Of a DNA stretch of 64,000 nt, positions 25,096 through 34,340 are shown piece by piece. Location of the stretch: assembly GCA_001777915.1 (NCBI GenBank), contig MFFN01000006.1, forward strand, positions 1 through 64,000, read 5' to 3'. The notes below the pieces were generated by a model, which saw only the letters and a program-made list of their open reading frames with translations, was not told the DNA's origin and searched no databases. The position numbers and the translations under genes are program-made. The DNA is from Candidatus Edwardsbacteria bacterium RifOxyA12_full_54_48 (GTDB lineage Bacteria; Edwardsbacteria; AC1; EtOH8). Within the stretch, counting starts at the first letter, position 1; every line of letters starts with the position of its first letter.

Positions 25096-26489
25096 GATAC
25101 AAATTCCAGTTTCAGGATGTTTTTGGTCTCCCGGTTTACCGGTGCATGGTTGGAGCGTTTCAATCCGGCCAGCCAGATTATCTCGTCCCCGCGCCTGATC
25201 ACCGGCCAGGAATCGCGCTTGGCCTGTGGCACTTTGGCTTCTATGAATAACTCCTTGGTCTTCTTTTTGTGCGACGACCCGAAGGGAACCATGGCGTCGC
25301 CCGGCCGGCGTTTACCCACCGTGAGGTCCATCTCTTTCAGTCTGTCCCAGTCGTAATAGACGGCATCGTCGCTTCGGATCAGGGTCTTTCCCCAGGTATG
25401 AGATCCGACGATTTTCGATATGATCAGATGACTGTTAAAAATTGTTTTTCCCGGTACCGCCAACTTTTTAACGGCAGGGTCCTTTTTAACTATGGGGCTG
25501 GTCGGAGGTATGACGATCTCCGCTGTTTTATATCCGGTGATGCACCAGATTCCCGGCAATACTTCCACCCGGCTGCCCACCCGGCCGGCCATCAGATGGA
25601 TGCAATTCTCGACAGCCTCAAAGCTGGGGGCAACCCCTTGCCGGGCAAGACGTAGAACCGCCAGCCTCAAAACGTTTCTTTGCAACCCTTTATTATAACT
25701 ATTAAATAATGATAAGTCAATATTAATTTTGGCCTTATGGATTTTGGCCGTCTGCCTGAAAGCCTGCTCAGCCAGCTGCTCGACCAGTTCCAGATCGGAC
25801 CCCGCAGACTCGGCCAGATGGGATAATGATTGGGCTATCTGCGGGTTGTATTCTTTCAACTGCGGGATCAGGGTCAGGCGGATCCTGTTGCGGGTATGTT
25901 CCGGACTTTTATTGCTGCTGTCCTCCCGCCACTCGATCTTATTGACCCGAAGATATTCCAGGATCTCCTGCCGGCCGATGCCCAGCATGGGCCGGATGAA
26001 TTTTCCGTTGGCCGCCGGGATCCCTTTAAGTCCGGTCAGACCGGAGCCCCGAATGATGTGCATCAGCACCGTCTCGGCCTGATCGTTGAGATTGTGGCCG
26101 GTGGCGATCTTTTGACAGTTGTATTTATCAGCAGTTTTTAAAAGGAATTCCCGCCTTAGTTCCCGGGCCGCGGTCTCGATGGAAAACTTATGCCTCTTGG
26201 CGTATCCGGCCACATCGCGTTGGGCGGAGATCAGCTTGACCCCCTCTTTTTTGGCCAGGGCCTTGACGAATGCCTCGTCCTTATCAGACTCCGCGCCCCT
26301 CAGGCGATGGTTTAAATGCCCGGCCAACAAAGTGATCTTCTGATCTTCCCGCAGGGCCAGCAAAGCATGCAGCAAAAAGACCGAATCCGGCCCGCCGGAG
26401 AGGGCCACCAGCACCTGGTCCTTGGGCCTTATCAGCCGGCGGGAAACGATGAACTCCCGTATTTTATTTAATGGTTGATCCTTCGGCAT
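25092..26489 (-). CDS. tilS: tRNA(Ile)-lysidine synthase
   Basis: This 465-residue PP-loop ATPase converts C34 of the AUA-reading tRNA(Ile) to lysidine. It has the motif VALSGGPDSVFLLHALLAL (about 28-46), GHLNHRLRGAESDKDE, ATGHNLNDQAETVLM and the RPMLGIGRQEI block. The C-terminal region (about 380-465) matches the TilS C-terminal domain (TVGKRRPGDAMVPFG). It is first in the tilS-hpt-ftsH-folE cluster, with a plausible promoter just upstream. Confidence 0.97.
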   Translation of the reverse strand: MPKDQPLNKIREFIVSRRLIRPKDQVLVALSGGPDSVFLLHALLALREDQKITLLAGHLNHRLRGAESDKDEAFVKALAKKEGVKLISAQRDVAGYAKRHKFSIETAARELRREFLLKTADKYNCQKIATGHNLNDQAETVLMHIIRGSGLTGLKGIPAANGKFIRPMLGIGRQEILEYLRVNKIEWREDSSNKSPEHTRNRIRLTLIPQLKEYNPQIAQSLSHLAESAGSDLELVEQLAEQAFRQTAKIHKAKINIDLSLFNSYNKGLQRNVLRLAVLRLARQGVAPSFEAVENCIHLMAGRVGSRVEVLPGIWCITGYKTAEIVIPPTSPIVKKDPAVKKLAVPGKTIFNSHLIISKIVGSHTWGKTLIRSDDAVYYDWDRLKEMDLTVGKRRPGDAMVPFGSSHKKKTKELFIEAKVPQAKRDSWPVIRRGDEIIWLAGLKRSNHAPVNRETKNILKLEFVS

Positions 26490-26498
26490 TTGTCATGA

Positions 26499-26527
26499 AT
26501 GATAACATATAAGGGCCTTTCCCGCAA
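26499..26527 (-). promoter_or_regulatory. Possible promoter for tilS-hpt-ftsH-folE
   Basis: On the minus strand TTGCGG (26527-26522), 17 bp and TATCAT (26504-26499) precede the tilS ATG at 26489 by about 10 bp. The match is moderate and would give a very short leader, so it is tentative. Confidence 0.4.
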
Positions 26528-26540
26528 GGATAAAGACAAT

Positions 26541-26568
26541 AAAAAACCGGCCTGGGAGCCAAGCCGGG
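26541..26568 (-). terminator. Intrinsic terminator after the small kinase gene
   Basis: On the minus strand CCCGGCTTGGCTCCCAGGCCGG folds with short mismatches into a G+C-rich stem followed by TTTTTTATT. It lies 20 bases after the kinase stop and just before the tilS promoter region. Confidence 0.75.
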
Positions 26569-26587
26569 ATGCAAGCATCTTTTTAAG

Positions 26588-27118
26588 CTAAAGTTTATAA
26601 TGATCCCTGATCATCTGGGCCGCTTTTAACGGAGATAACCTGGTATTGTCGAGTTTCAAACTATTTCCATAGGGCATCGGCGTGAATAGGTCCCATTGCT
26701 TCAGGACTAACTTCAATTTAGCGGTGGACTTGATCTTCCCATGTTTCCGGCGGGAGGCATCCCCCACTCTTTTGAACAGCTCTTCCCTGCCGCAATAAAG
26801 CTGAACGAATCGGACCCGCCCGCCGTTCTTGGCAACCACCCGTATGGTCTGCTTGACGAACTTATCATCCTGCGGATGATCATAGCAATAAGTGAATATC
26901 AGCCCTTTAAGGCCGTATTTACAGGCTGTTTCGAATACCTTGAATCGCATTGCCGTGGCTGTTTCGGCAAAAGCCGGCGTGCCGAAATCGAAGATCGGTG
27001 CAATGGAATCGAAAGTCAGATGATTGTGAAATATCTTAAAGCCCGTCAACTTTGCCAGTTTTTTGGCGACGGTCAACTTCCCCGATGCCGGCGGTCCGTA
27101 GATGAATATCAGGTCCAT
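26588..27118 (-). CDS. P-loop kinase-like protein (shikimate kinase-like fold)
   Basis: This 176-residue protein opens with a Walker A loop, IFIYGPPASGKLTVAKKLA (about 4-22), and has a kinase-like layout with an Arg-rich lid region (FKRVGDASRRKHGKI, about 114-128). It is a typical small AAA_33/shikimate-kinase-type NTPase. No substrate motif lets me say more; metabolite or nucleotide phosphorylation, or a role in resistance, are equally possible. It stands alone between palindrome-bearing gaps, with a terminator behind it. Confidence 0.75.
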   Translation of the reverse strand: MDLIFIYGPPASGKLTVAKKLAKLTGFKIFHNHLTFDSIAPIFDFGTPAFAETATAMRFKVFETACKYGLKGLIFTYCYDHPQDDKFVKQTIRVVAKNGGRVRFVQLYCGREELFKRVGDASRRKHGKIKSTAKLKLVLKQWDLFTPMPYGNSLKLDNTRLSPLKAAQMIRDHYKL

Positions 27119-27169
27119 TTATTTGCCTTCATTTTTATCAACCTATTGGATGATCCCTTAAATACTGGA

Positions 27170-27191
27170 GGGACATGGCGCACCATGTCCC
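27170..27191. repeat. GGGACATGG/CCATGTCCC palindrome
   Basis: A perfect 9-bp inverted repeat (GGGACATGG, spacer CGCA, CCATGTCCC) lies in the gap between DUF4321 and the kinase gene. It has the same length and layout as the three palindromes between korC and korB at 31971-32076, but a different core. No T-run follows on either strand, so it is not an obvious terminator. Confidence 0.6.
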
Positions 27192-27275
27192 TAAAATGCA
27201 GATTATGAATTGAAAACCGAAAAATAAGTCTCTTGGTGCCCGGGTGGTTAAATTTACTATCGCGTCCCAATAAAT

Positions 27276-27545
27276 TTAAAACCACTTCAACAGATAGGCC
27301 ATCAGTATCACCCCCAGCAAAGCGATGATGTTCAGCTTGAAGGTGAATCCCAAGGTCAATGTCATAACTAATAGATTGATGGTCACCGGCGGGTTCACCC
27401 CCGGGGTCACCGCCTTGATGAAAAAGTCGTGCACCACGCCGCTGGGCAGCAGGTATCCCACCAGGTCGCCCAGGGCGCTGCCCAACAACGCCCCGCCCAG
27501 CAGTATCAGCAGAAAGAAACCCACCCCTCTTCTCTTTAAGGCCAT
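27276..27545 (-). CDS. DUF4321 membrane protein
   Basis: This 89-residue protein has two hydrophobic segments, about 9-30 (GFFLLILLGGALLGSALGDLVG) and about 57-88 (INLLVMTLTLGF to AYLLKWF). It matches the DUF4321 family of small inner-membrane proteins, whose function is unknown. It lies 16 bases after amrS, so the two are probably co-transcribed. Confidence 0.8.
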   Translation of the reverse strand: MALKRRGVGFFLLILLGGALLGSALGDLVGYLLPSGVVHDFFIKAVTPGVNPPVTINLLVMTLTLGFTFKLNIIALLGVILMAYLLKWF

Positions 27546-27561
27546 AATTCACCCCTCTTCT

Positions 27562-28545
27562 TCAAAGGCCGACGATATCGGCCTTCCTGCCGCAATTTTG
27601 GCAGTTCTTATTCTTTATTCCGGTTATCGCCGTCCGGTATCCCCGGCGTTCTATCAGCACATCCCCGCACTGGGGACAGAGGGTATCCTCTTTCCCCGGC
27701 AGGCTGAGGTTTCCCAGATAGACGTATTTGAGATCGGCCAAAGCCCGATCGTAGAATCTTATCAGCGTGCTTTCCGGCGTGGGCTCTATCTTGGTCTTAT
27801 ACTGCGGAAAGTACCGCGAGATATGCAGCGGGACCAGCGGATCCACGCTTTTCACGAAATTTACCAGGTCGTCAAAATTCTGGTCGGAATCATTGAGTCC
27901 CGGAATGACCAGGTTTGTCAGCTCGATATGACATCCGCCATATGCCGTCATGATGGTATCGAGCACGGTTTGCAGATCGCCCCGGCAGGTCTTTTTGTAG
28001 AAGCCGGCATCCATCGACTTAAGATCGATGTTCATGGCGTCTATCAGGGGCAGCAACTCCTCCAGCGGTTCCCGGTTGACCGTTCCGTTGGTCACCAGCA
28101 CATTGACCAGACCATTCTGGCGGGCCAGCCGGCAGGCATCCAGCAGGTATTCGAACCAGATGAACGGCTCGGTGTAGGTATAGGCGATGCCGATGGAGTT
28201 AGATTTAATAGCCAGATCGACCAGCTTTTGCGGTTCGATGCATTCTGTCGGCACCTCCTGCTGGGAGATCTCCCAATTCTGGCAGAATTGGCAGTCCAGG
28301 TTGCAGCCGTTGGGACCGGTGGAAAGTATCTGCTGGCCGGGATGGAAATGGAACAGCGGTTTCTTCTCGATGGGGTCCATGGACAGCGACACCACTTGGC
28401 CGTAACTGAGGGCCTCCAGCATCCCGCCCTGATTTCGCCGGACCCGGCACAGCCCGGCCCTCCCCGGCGCTATCCGGCACAGATGGGGGCACAGCAAACA
28501 TTGGACGACATCGTCCCCGGTCTTTTTATAATACTTGGCTTCCAT
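27562..28545 (-). CDS. amrS: AmmeMemoRadiSam system radical SAM enzyme
   Basis: This 327-residue radical SAM protein belongs to the PflA-like COG1180/AmrS family. The 4Fe-4S site is CNLDCQFC (Cys81, Cys85, Cys88). N-terminal Cys pairs (CLLCPHLC) and the C-terminal zinc ribbon (CPQCGDVLIERRGYR) are typical of AmrS. The TNGTVNREPLEELLP and NIDLKSMD blocks belong to the radical SAM barrel. The companion proteins, AmmeMemoRadiSam A and B, are not in the window. The reaction is not established. Confidence 0.9.
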   Translation of the reverse strand: MEAKYYKKTGDDVVQCLLCPHLCRIAPGRAGLCRVRRNQGGMLEALSYGQVVSLSMDPIEKKPLFHFHPGQQILSTGPNGCNLDCQFCQNWEISQQEVPTECIEPQKLVDLAIKSNSIGIAYTYTEPFIWFEYLLDACRLARQNGLVNVLVTNGTVNREPLEELLPLIDAMNIDLKSMDAGFYKKTCRGDLQTVLDTIMTAYGGCHIELTNLVIPGLNDSDQNFDDLVNFVKSVDPLVPLHISRYFPQYKTKIEPTPESTLIRFYDRALADLKYVYLGNLSLPGKEDTLCPQCGDVLIERRGYRTAITGIKNKNCQNCGRKADIVGL

Positions 28546-28609
28546 TTTTATATTCCCGCCGTAATGTGGGTGGAGCCGGCAGATGCTGAAGTGTAAAAAC
28601 CGGAAAATT

Positions 28610-28636
28610 TTTGTGCTCTTTGTGCCCTTTGTGGTT
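28610..28636. repeat. Triplicated TTTGTG micro-repeat
   Basis: TTTGTGCTC-TTTGTGCCC-TTTGTGGTT is three 9-bp units in the gap between amrS and yceD. It belongs to the same class as 22009, 29338, 44598 and 54124. Confidence 0.5.
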
Positions 28637-28653
28637 TAAACCTTGGGGTGGGG

Positions 28654-29187
28654 TCACTTTTTCTTTTTCCCGGCCGGCTTTTTCCCCTCCAGCTTAAGCA
28701 GGCCCTCCCAGCGGGGGTCCATGGATCGCTTGCCGCACCGGCATTCCCCGTTGTTGAGATCCTTTCCGCAGGTCGGGCAGATGCCCCGGCAGTCCTCCGA
28801 ACAGAGCGGCTTCATGGGCAGGGCCAGTACCATGGCCTCCCTGAGGTCGGGCCACAGGTCGATCTCGTTGCCCCGGTAGGCTATCACGTTCAGGTCGTCG
28901 GAAGTGAGCTCCGCCTCCTTCCCCACCAGCGCATCCTCTAATTTTCCGGTACGGTAGAAAAGCTCCAGGGGCTGGCTGACGGCGCATTCAAAATCGTTCA
29001 GGCAGCGGGAACACTCCTGAAGGGCGGTGAAACTCAAAGCGCCCCTGACCCTCAGGGTGGTGCCGCACTTCTCGATGACCAGGTCGCCCGAAAGATCGGC
29101 GAACTCCGGAGGGTCTCCGATGCTCCCCTTTCTCTCCACCCGGTAGGGATTGAACCCCTCCCGTAATTCCTTGACCCTGATCTTCAC
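28654..29187 (-). CDS. yceD: DUF177/YceD family protein
   Basis: This 177-residue YceD-family protein is linked to large-ribosomal-subunit RNA accumulation in other bacteria. It shows the family's beta-rich middle and the conserved cysteine run CSEDCRGICPTCGKDLN followed by ECRCG, a probable zinc site, near 130-155. The tail is Lys-rich (KKPAGKKKK). In many genomes rpmF (L32) follows immediately; here only a 108-bp non-coding gap and amrS follow. Confidence 0.88.
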   Translation of the reverse strand: MKIRVKELREGFNPYRVERKGSIGDPPEFADLSGDLVIEKCGTTLRVRGALSFTALQECSRCLNDFECAVSQPLELFYRTGKLEDALVGKEAELTSDDLNVIAYRGNEIDLWPDLREAMVLALPMKPLCSEDCRGICPTCGKDLNNGECRCGKRSMDPRWEGLLKLEGKKPAGKKKK

Positions 29188-29337
29188 TTGGTGCCCATTA
29201 GATTATATCGCCTTGATGATTGATCGCATGAGTTTAAAAATGGATTCCCTCTCGGGTCGGTTGAGTGCAGTAACCTGGATTTCCGCCAGAGTTTTGCTGA
29301 ATGTAATGAAACGCGTGAATGACAAGTGGGTGAAAAT

Positions 29338-29363
29338 CTTTGCGTCTTGGTGCCTTTGTGGCA
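29338..29363. repeat. TTTGCGTC/TTGGTGCC/TTTGTGGC micro-repeat
   Basis: Three degenerate 8-9-bp units occur in tandem upstream of yceD. The rest of the 29188-29379 gap shows no ORF or clear hairpin. Confidence 0.45.
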
Positions 29364-29379
29364 AGGATAACCCGGGGGC

Positions 29380-30705
<1,326 letters not shown>

Positions 30706-30774
30706 TGATACACCTCTTGAAATATATTTAAAGGTTTTTGTTAACAAGATAAGATCCGATAACCTCATCGCCTC

Positions 30775-30842
30775 TTAACCCAGCCCTTAAGGACTGGGTT
30801 AAGGACTCCGACTAAAAGCGATTAAGGCCATTCATGGCCTTA
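30775..30842. repeat. Two palindromes between ndk and ackA
   Basis: TTAACCCAG...CTGGGTTAA (30775-30802) and AAGGCCA-TTCA-TGGCCTT (about 30825-30842) are separate hairpins in the 3' gap of ndk. Neither has a strong T-run on the minus strand. They could end ndk transcription weakly or be dispersed repeats. Confidence 0.5.
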
Positions 30843-30925
30843 TGTCAATTATTTTCTGCTCTCATCAGCAACGCTGCGATTCCTTGGGATATAAAGACAG
30901 TTCAACTATTTGGCCAGTATCCCGG

Positions 30926-31420
30926 TTATCTCCTGGCGAACGGCATGCTGTAGATCCTTTTGATCCGGCGGTGGATCCTGACCATGGCGCTTTCCCGGAA
31001 GAAGAAATGCACCTCGCGTTTGGCCGATTCCGGCGAATCGGAGGCATGGACGCAGTTGAAGCGGGTGGCCGTGGCATAGTCATGGCGAATGGTGCCGAAG
31101 GCGGCCTCATCCGGGTTGGTGCTGCCCACCAGCTGGCGCAGGTTGGCTATGGCGTTCTCCCTTTCCAGCACGCACAACACGCTGGGATCCGAGGTCATGA
31201 ACTTCACCAGGGCCTTGTAGAAGTTTTTTTTGCGGTGCATCCGGTAGAACCCCTTGGCCTGGGACTCGGTCATCTTGATCATCTTCATGGCTATGATCTG
31301 GAATCCGTCCAGCTCCACCCGGTGCAGTATCTCTCCGATCAGCCCCCGCTCCACCGCATCGGGCTTGATGATCATCAGGGTCCGCTCCGGCGGCCCTTTG
31401 GGATGCTGCTGCCCGGTCAT
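30926..31420 (-). CDS. ndk: Nucleoside diphosphate kinase
   Basis: This 164-residue enzyme moves the gamma phosphate from ATP to other nucleoside diphosphates through a phosphohistidine. The [15 protein letters not shown] opening and the active-site motif NCVHASDS, with His125, are present. There is a 12-residue N-terminal extension and a slightly longer C-terminus. The ATG overlaps korC by four bases, so ndk is the last gene of the kor operon, perhaps coupling GTP/ATP balance to succinyl-CoA metabolism. Confidence 0.97.
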   Translation of the reverse strand: MTGQQHPKGPPERTLMIIKPDAVERGLIGEILHRVELDGFQIIAMKMIKMTESQAKGFYRMHRKKNFYKALVKFMTSDPSVLCVLERENAIANLRQLVGSTNPDEAAFGTIRHDYATATRFNCVHASDSPESAKREVHFFFRESAMVRIHRRIKRIYSMPFARR

Positions 31421-31959
31421 TTCTTGGCTTCCTTTCCCAGCTGGAACCCTATCTCCAGAGCTTTCTTATTCTTTTCCTCGGTTCCCTTGGGAATGCGGGA
31501 AAGCAAAGATTTTTCCAGGGCCTCCCGGCTGACCACCCCGGTGATCTGGGCGATGGCCGCCAGGGCGATGACGTTGGCGATGATCTCCAGCCCCACCTCC
31601 TCGCGGGCCTTCAGGCTCAGGGGCAGGCTGATCACTCCGGGCTTGTCGACATTCTTGACGTACCAGGAATCCACGATGGCCACGGCGTCGGGGTTGAGGT
31701 CGCTGCTGTATTTCTCCCAGGCCTCCTGGGTCATGGCCAGCAGGATGTCGATGGCGGTGGCCTTGGGGTAGAAGATCTCCTTGTCGGAGATTATCACCTC
31801 GGCCTTGCTGGCCCCGCCCCGGGCCTCCGGGCCGTAGCTCTGGGATTGGACCACGTTCTTGCCGTCATATACCCCGGCGGCCTCGGCCAGAACGATCCCG
31901 GCGGTGATCATCCCCTGGCCGCCGGAACCGGAAAGACGTATCTCGTATCTGTTCTTCAT
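31417..31959 (-). CDS. korC: 2-oxoacid:ferredoxin oxidoreductase, gamma subunit
   Basis: This 180-residue gamma subunit belongs to a 2-oxoacid (probably 2-oxoglutarate) ferredoxin oxidoreductase. It shows [20 protein letters not shown] (about 7-26), [19 protein letters not shown] and the [13 protein letters not shown] block. It lies after korB, separated by about 128 bp holding three palindromes. The complex decarboxylates the 2-oxoacid and reduces ferredoxin while making the acyl-CoA. Confidence 0.95.
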   Translation of the reverse strand: MKNRYEIRLSGSGGQGMITAGIVLAEAAGVYDGKNVVQSQSYGPEARGGASKAEVIISDKEIFYPKATAIDILLAMTQEAWEKYSSDLNPDAVAIVDSWYVKNVDKPGVISLPLSLKAREEVGLEIIANVIALAAIAQITGVVSREALEKSLLSRIPKGTEEKNKKALEIGFQLGKEAKK

Positions 31960-31970
31960 TTTATATCCTC

Positions 31971-32076
31971 TGTTGGGGCGAGGTTACCTCGCCCTTACTT
32001 ATCTGTTGGGGGCGCGGTCACCGCGCCCTTGCTGGTTCTTCGTCTACTGTTGGGGCACGATGCATCGTGCCCTTAC
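31971..32076. repeat. Three consecutive palindromes with constant arms
   Basis: Three hairpins occupy the korB-korC gap: GGGCGAGGT-T-ACCTCGCCC (31976-31994), GGGCGCGGT-C-ACCGCGCCC (32010-32028) and the perfect GGGCACGATG/CATCGTGCCC (32053-32072). Each is preceded by TGTTG and followed by TT or CTT(G/A), while the inner sequences differ. The copy at 27170 shares the plan. The conserved frame with a variable, self-complementary core suggests structure, not sequence, is under selection. Confidence 0.75.
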
Positions 32077-32086
32077 CATTATCATA

Positions 32087-32908
32087 TTATTTCCCCTGGG
32101 CCTTGCGGATGATCCGGTCGTAGATCTCGGTATAGGGTATGGTCTCCACGTCGTGGAAGATGCCGGTCACTATCTTTCCGCTTACCTGATCCATGGGTAG
32201 TTTTTCAGCAGCCTTGATGTTGATGGTATTGGCCTTCTGCCACTGCAGCATCTTGACCGCACTGCCCTCCTTGTTCAGCCGGCCGTAGAGGGTGGGACAG
32301 GGGCTGATGGCCTCCACCAGGGAGAATCCCTTCTTGGTCAGGGCGGTCTCGATCAGTTTTTCCAGCTCCAGGGCGTTGTAGGCCACTCCCCGGGCGGTGA
32401 AGGCCGCGCCGGCCGCCTGGGCCAGGGCGCAGGGATCGAAATCGCGCTCGGCCGTGCCGTAGGGCGCGGTGGAGGCCCGCTTGCCGATGGGGGTGGTGGG
32501 CGAGTACTGCCCGCCGGTCATCCCGTAGATGTTGTTGTTCATCAGGATCACGGTCAGGTCGGCGTTGCGGCGGCAGGCATGGATGAAATGGTTGCCGCCG
32601 ATGGCCAGAGCGTCGCCGTCCCCGGTGATCACGATCACATGCAGTTTGGGATTATGCAACTTGACCCCGGTGGCAAAGGCGATGGCCCGGCCGTGAGCGG
32701 TGTGCAGGCTGTTGAAATCCACATACACCGGCATTCGGGAGGAACAGCCGATGCCGGAGACCATCACCATCTCGTCCCGGGACCAGCCCAGTTTCTGGAC
32801 CGCCCGGATGATGGCCCCCTGGACTATGCCATGGCCGCAGCCCGGGCACCAGACATGGGGAAACTTCTTGCCGGGCCGAAGCATTTCATAGGATGGGTGC
32901 ATTCTCAT
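32087..32908 (-). CDS. korB: 2-oxoacid:ferredoxin oxidoreductase, beta subunit
   Basis: This 273-residue thiamine-diphosphate-binding subunit shows an N-terminal CPGCGHG motif, the TPP/Mg motif GDGDALAIGGNHFIHA with MNNNIYGMTGGQ, and PCPTLYGRLN near the end. This is the KorB pattern. It binds TPP and probably an Fe-S centre. The ATG overlaps korA by four bases. Confidence 0.96.
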   Translation of the reverse strand: MRMHPSYEMLRPGKKFPHVWCPGCGHGIVQGAIIRAVQKLGWSRDEMVMVSGIGCSSRMPVYVDFNSLHTAHGRAIAFATGVKLHNPKLHVIVITGDGDALAIGGNHFIHACRRNADLTVILMNNNIYGMTGGQYSPTTPIGKRASTAPYGTAERDFDPCALAQAAGAAFTARGVAYNALELEKLIETALTKKGFSLVEAISPCPTLYGRLNKEGSAVKMLQWQKANTINIKAAEKLPMDQVSGKIVTGIFHDVETIPYTEIYDRIIRKAQGK

Positions 32909-34041
32909 TTTGTCACCTCCACAATGGCGTTCAGCACTTCGTTGGGGGTCAGCATCTCGCCGTCATAGCGCTGGACCGGAACCACCTTGGTGTGGGTCTG
33001 GTTCAGGCGCTGGATCTCGCCCAGCAATTGACCCTGACTGATCTCGGCCACGATCATGGTTTTGACCTTGCGCAAGATCTCTTCCAGGGCCTTGTCCGGG
33101 AAGGGCCAGATGGTGGTGGGTCTCACTAATCCGGCTTTGATGCCACTGGCCCGGGCCTCCCGGATGGCTTGCTGGGCGCTGCGGGCCGCTCCGCCGTAGG
33201 AAAAGACCGCGATCTCGGCGTCATCCATGAATTCCTGGTCCACTTCCAGCAGCTCGGCCCGGTGGCCCTCGATTTTATCTTTCAGGCGGTCCATCTTCCA
33301 CTGGATCTCGTCGGACCGGCCAGTGGGAAATCCGTGCTGATCGTGGGTCAGGCCGGTGATATTGAAGCGGTACCCGCTGCCCATGGAGGCATATGGCCCT
33401 CCCACGCTGCTTCCGTCGCCGTAATGGGTATATTCAGCCGGGCTGACCGTCGGCTGGGGATGGGTATATAATTCCAGCTCTCCCGGGGCAGGCATCTCCA
33501 TCTTCTCACGCATGTGCCCGATGAATTCGTCCAAAAGGAGGATCACCGGCATCCGGAATTTTTCGGCCAGATTGAAGGCCTTGACGGTAAGCTTGAACGA
33601 TTCCTCCACCGATGAGGGGCAGAGCGCGATGGTGGGGTGGTCGCCGTGGGTGCCCCAACGGGCCTGCATCATGTCGGCCTGGGCCCCCTTGGTGGGCAAC
33701 CCGGTGGAAGGTCCACCCCGCTGGACGTTGACGATGACGCAGGGGATCTCGGCCATGCAGCCATATCCCAGCAGTTCCATCATCAGGGAGAATCCCGGCC
33801 CGGAGGTGGCGGTCATGGCCTTGGCCCCTGCGGCGGCGGCCCCCAGAATGGTGCCGATGCCGGCGATCTCGTCCTCCATCTGGATGAACCGGCCGCCTTT
33901 TTTCGGCAGCATCAAAGCCATATCCTCGGCGATCTCGGTGGAGGGCGTTATGGGATAGCCTCCGAAAAAATTGCATCCGGCATATAGGGCGCCCAAGGCG
34001 CAGGCTTCGTTGCCCTGCAGTAATCTGATATCCTTGTTCAT
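32905..34041 (-). CDS. korA: 2-oxoacid:ferredoxin oxidoreductase, alpha subunit
   Basis: This 378-residue alpha subunit has an N-terminal pyrimidine-type fold: LQGNEACALGALYAGCNFFGGYPITPSTEIAEDM, of which GYPITPSTEI is diagnostic. Later motifs are MEDEIAGIGTILGAAAAGAKAMTATSGPGFSLM and RGGPSTGLPTKGAQADM. I use ATG 34041, which has GGGAG upstream and a four-base ATGA overlap with korD; a longer N-terminal reading into korD is not supported. Mid-chain YTHYGDGSSVGGP and HDQHGFPTGRSDE are typical of the 2-oxoglutarate type. Confidence 0.95.
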   Translation of the reverse strand: MNKDIRLLQGNEACALGALYAGCNFFGGYPITPSTEIAEDMALMLPKKGGRFIQMEDEIAGIGTILGAAAAGAKAMTATSGPGFSLMMELLGYGCMAEIPCVIVNVQRGGPSTGLPTKGAQADMMQARWGTHGDHPTIALCPSSVEESFKLTVKAFNLAEKFRMPVILLLDEFIGHMREKMEMPAPGELELYTHPQPTVSPAEYTHYGDGSSVGGPYASMGSGYRFNITGLTHDQHGFPTGRSDEIQWKMDRLKDKIEGHRAELLEVDQEFMDDAEIAVFSYGGAARSAQQAIREARASGIKAGLVRPTTIWPFPDKALEEILRKVKTMIVAEISQGQLLGEIQRLNQTHTKVVPVQRYDGEMLTPNEVLNAIVEVTK

Positions 34042-34301
34042 TTCTTTTTCTCCCGGGTTAGAAAGATGGCCAGGTCCGGACATCTTATTTCGCACTGTTT
34101 GCAGAAGATACAGTCGTCCGGACGGGCCACTACAGGCTTGCGGTCCTCGCCCATCTCCAGGACATTCTTGGGACAGAAAGCCACACAGATCTCGCAGGAT
34201 TTGCACCAGGGCTTGTAGACATACACCGGCAGGTCATAGCCCTTTTTAAAATCCTCCTCGATGGCAAGCCTGGCCTCCATCACATCGGTATTTTTGGCCA
34301 T
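34038..34301 (-). CDS. korD: 2-oxoacid:ferredoxin oxidoreductase, ferredoxin-like delta subunit
   Basis: This 87-residue protein carries two 4Fe-4S motifs, CKSCEICVAFCP and CIFCKQCEIRCP, and passes electrons from the complex to soluble ferredoxin. ATG 34301 is chosen because GGGAG lies five bases upstream; a TTG four codons earlier has no site. It leads the D-A-B-C gene order. The gap to arcC upstream is short. Confidence 0.94.
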   Translation of the reverse strand: MAKNTDVMEARLAIEEDFKKGYDLPVYVYKPWCKSCEICVAFCPKNVLEMGEDRKPVVARPDDCIFCKQCEIRCPDLAIFLTREKKK

Positions 34302-34340
34302 AAAGTCTCCCAATATATTTAATGTTTTACTTTATCAGAT

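Noticed and set aside
31971-32076. CRISPR array
   Set aside because: The three units are palindromes of different core sequence, not identical direct repeats with unique spacers. No cas gene is present.
32905-34206. Longer korA start at 34206
   Set aside because: It would overlap most of korD in another frame; ATG 34041 has GGGAG and a four-base overlap.
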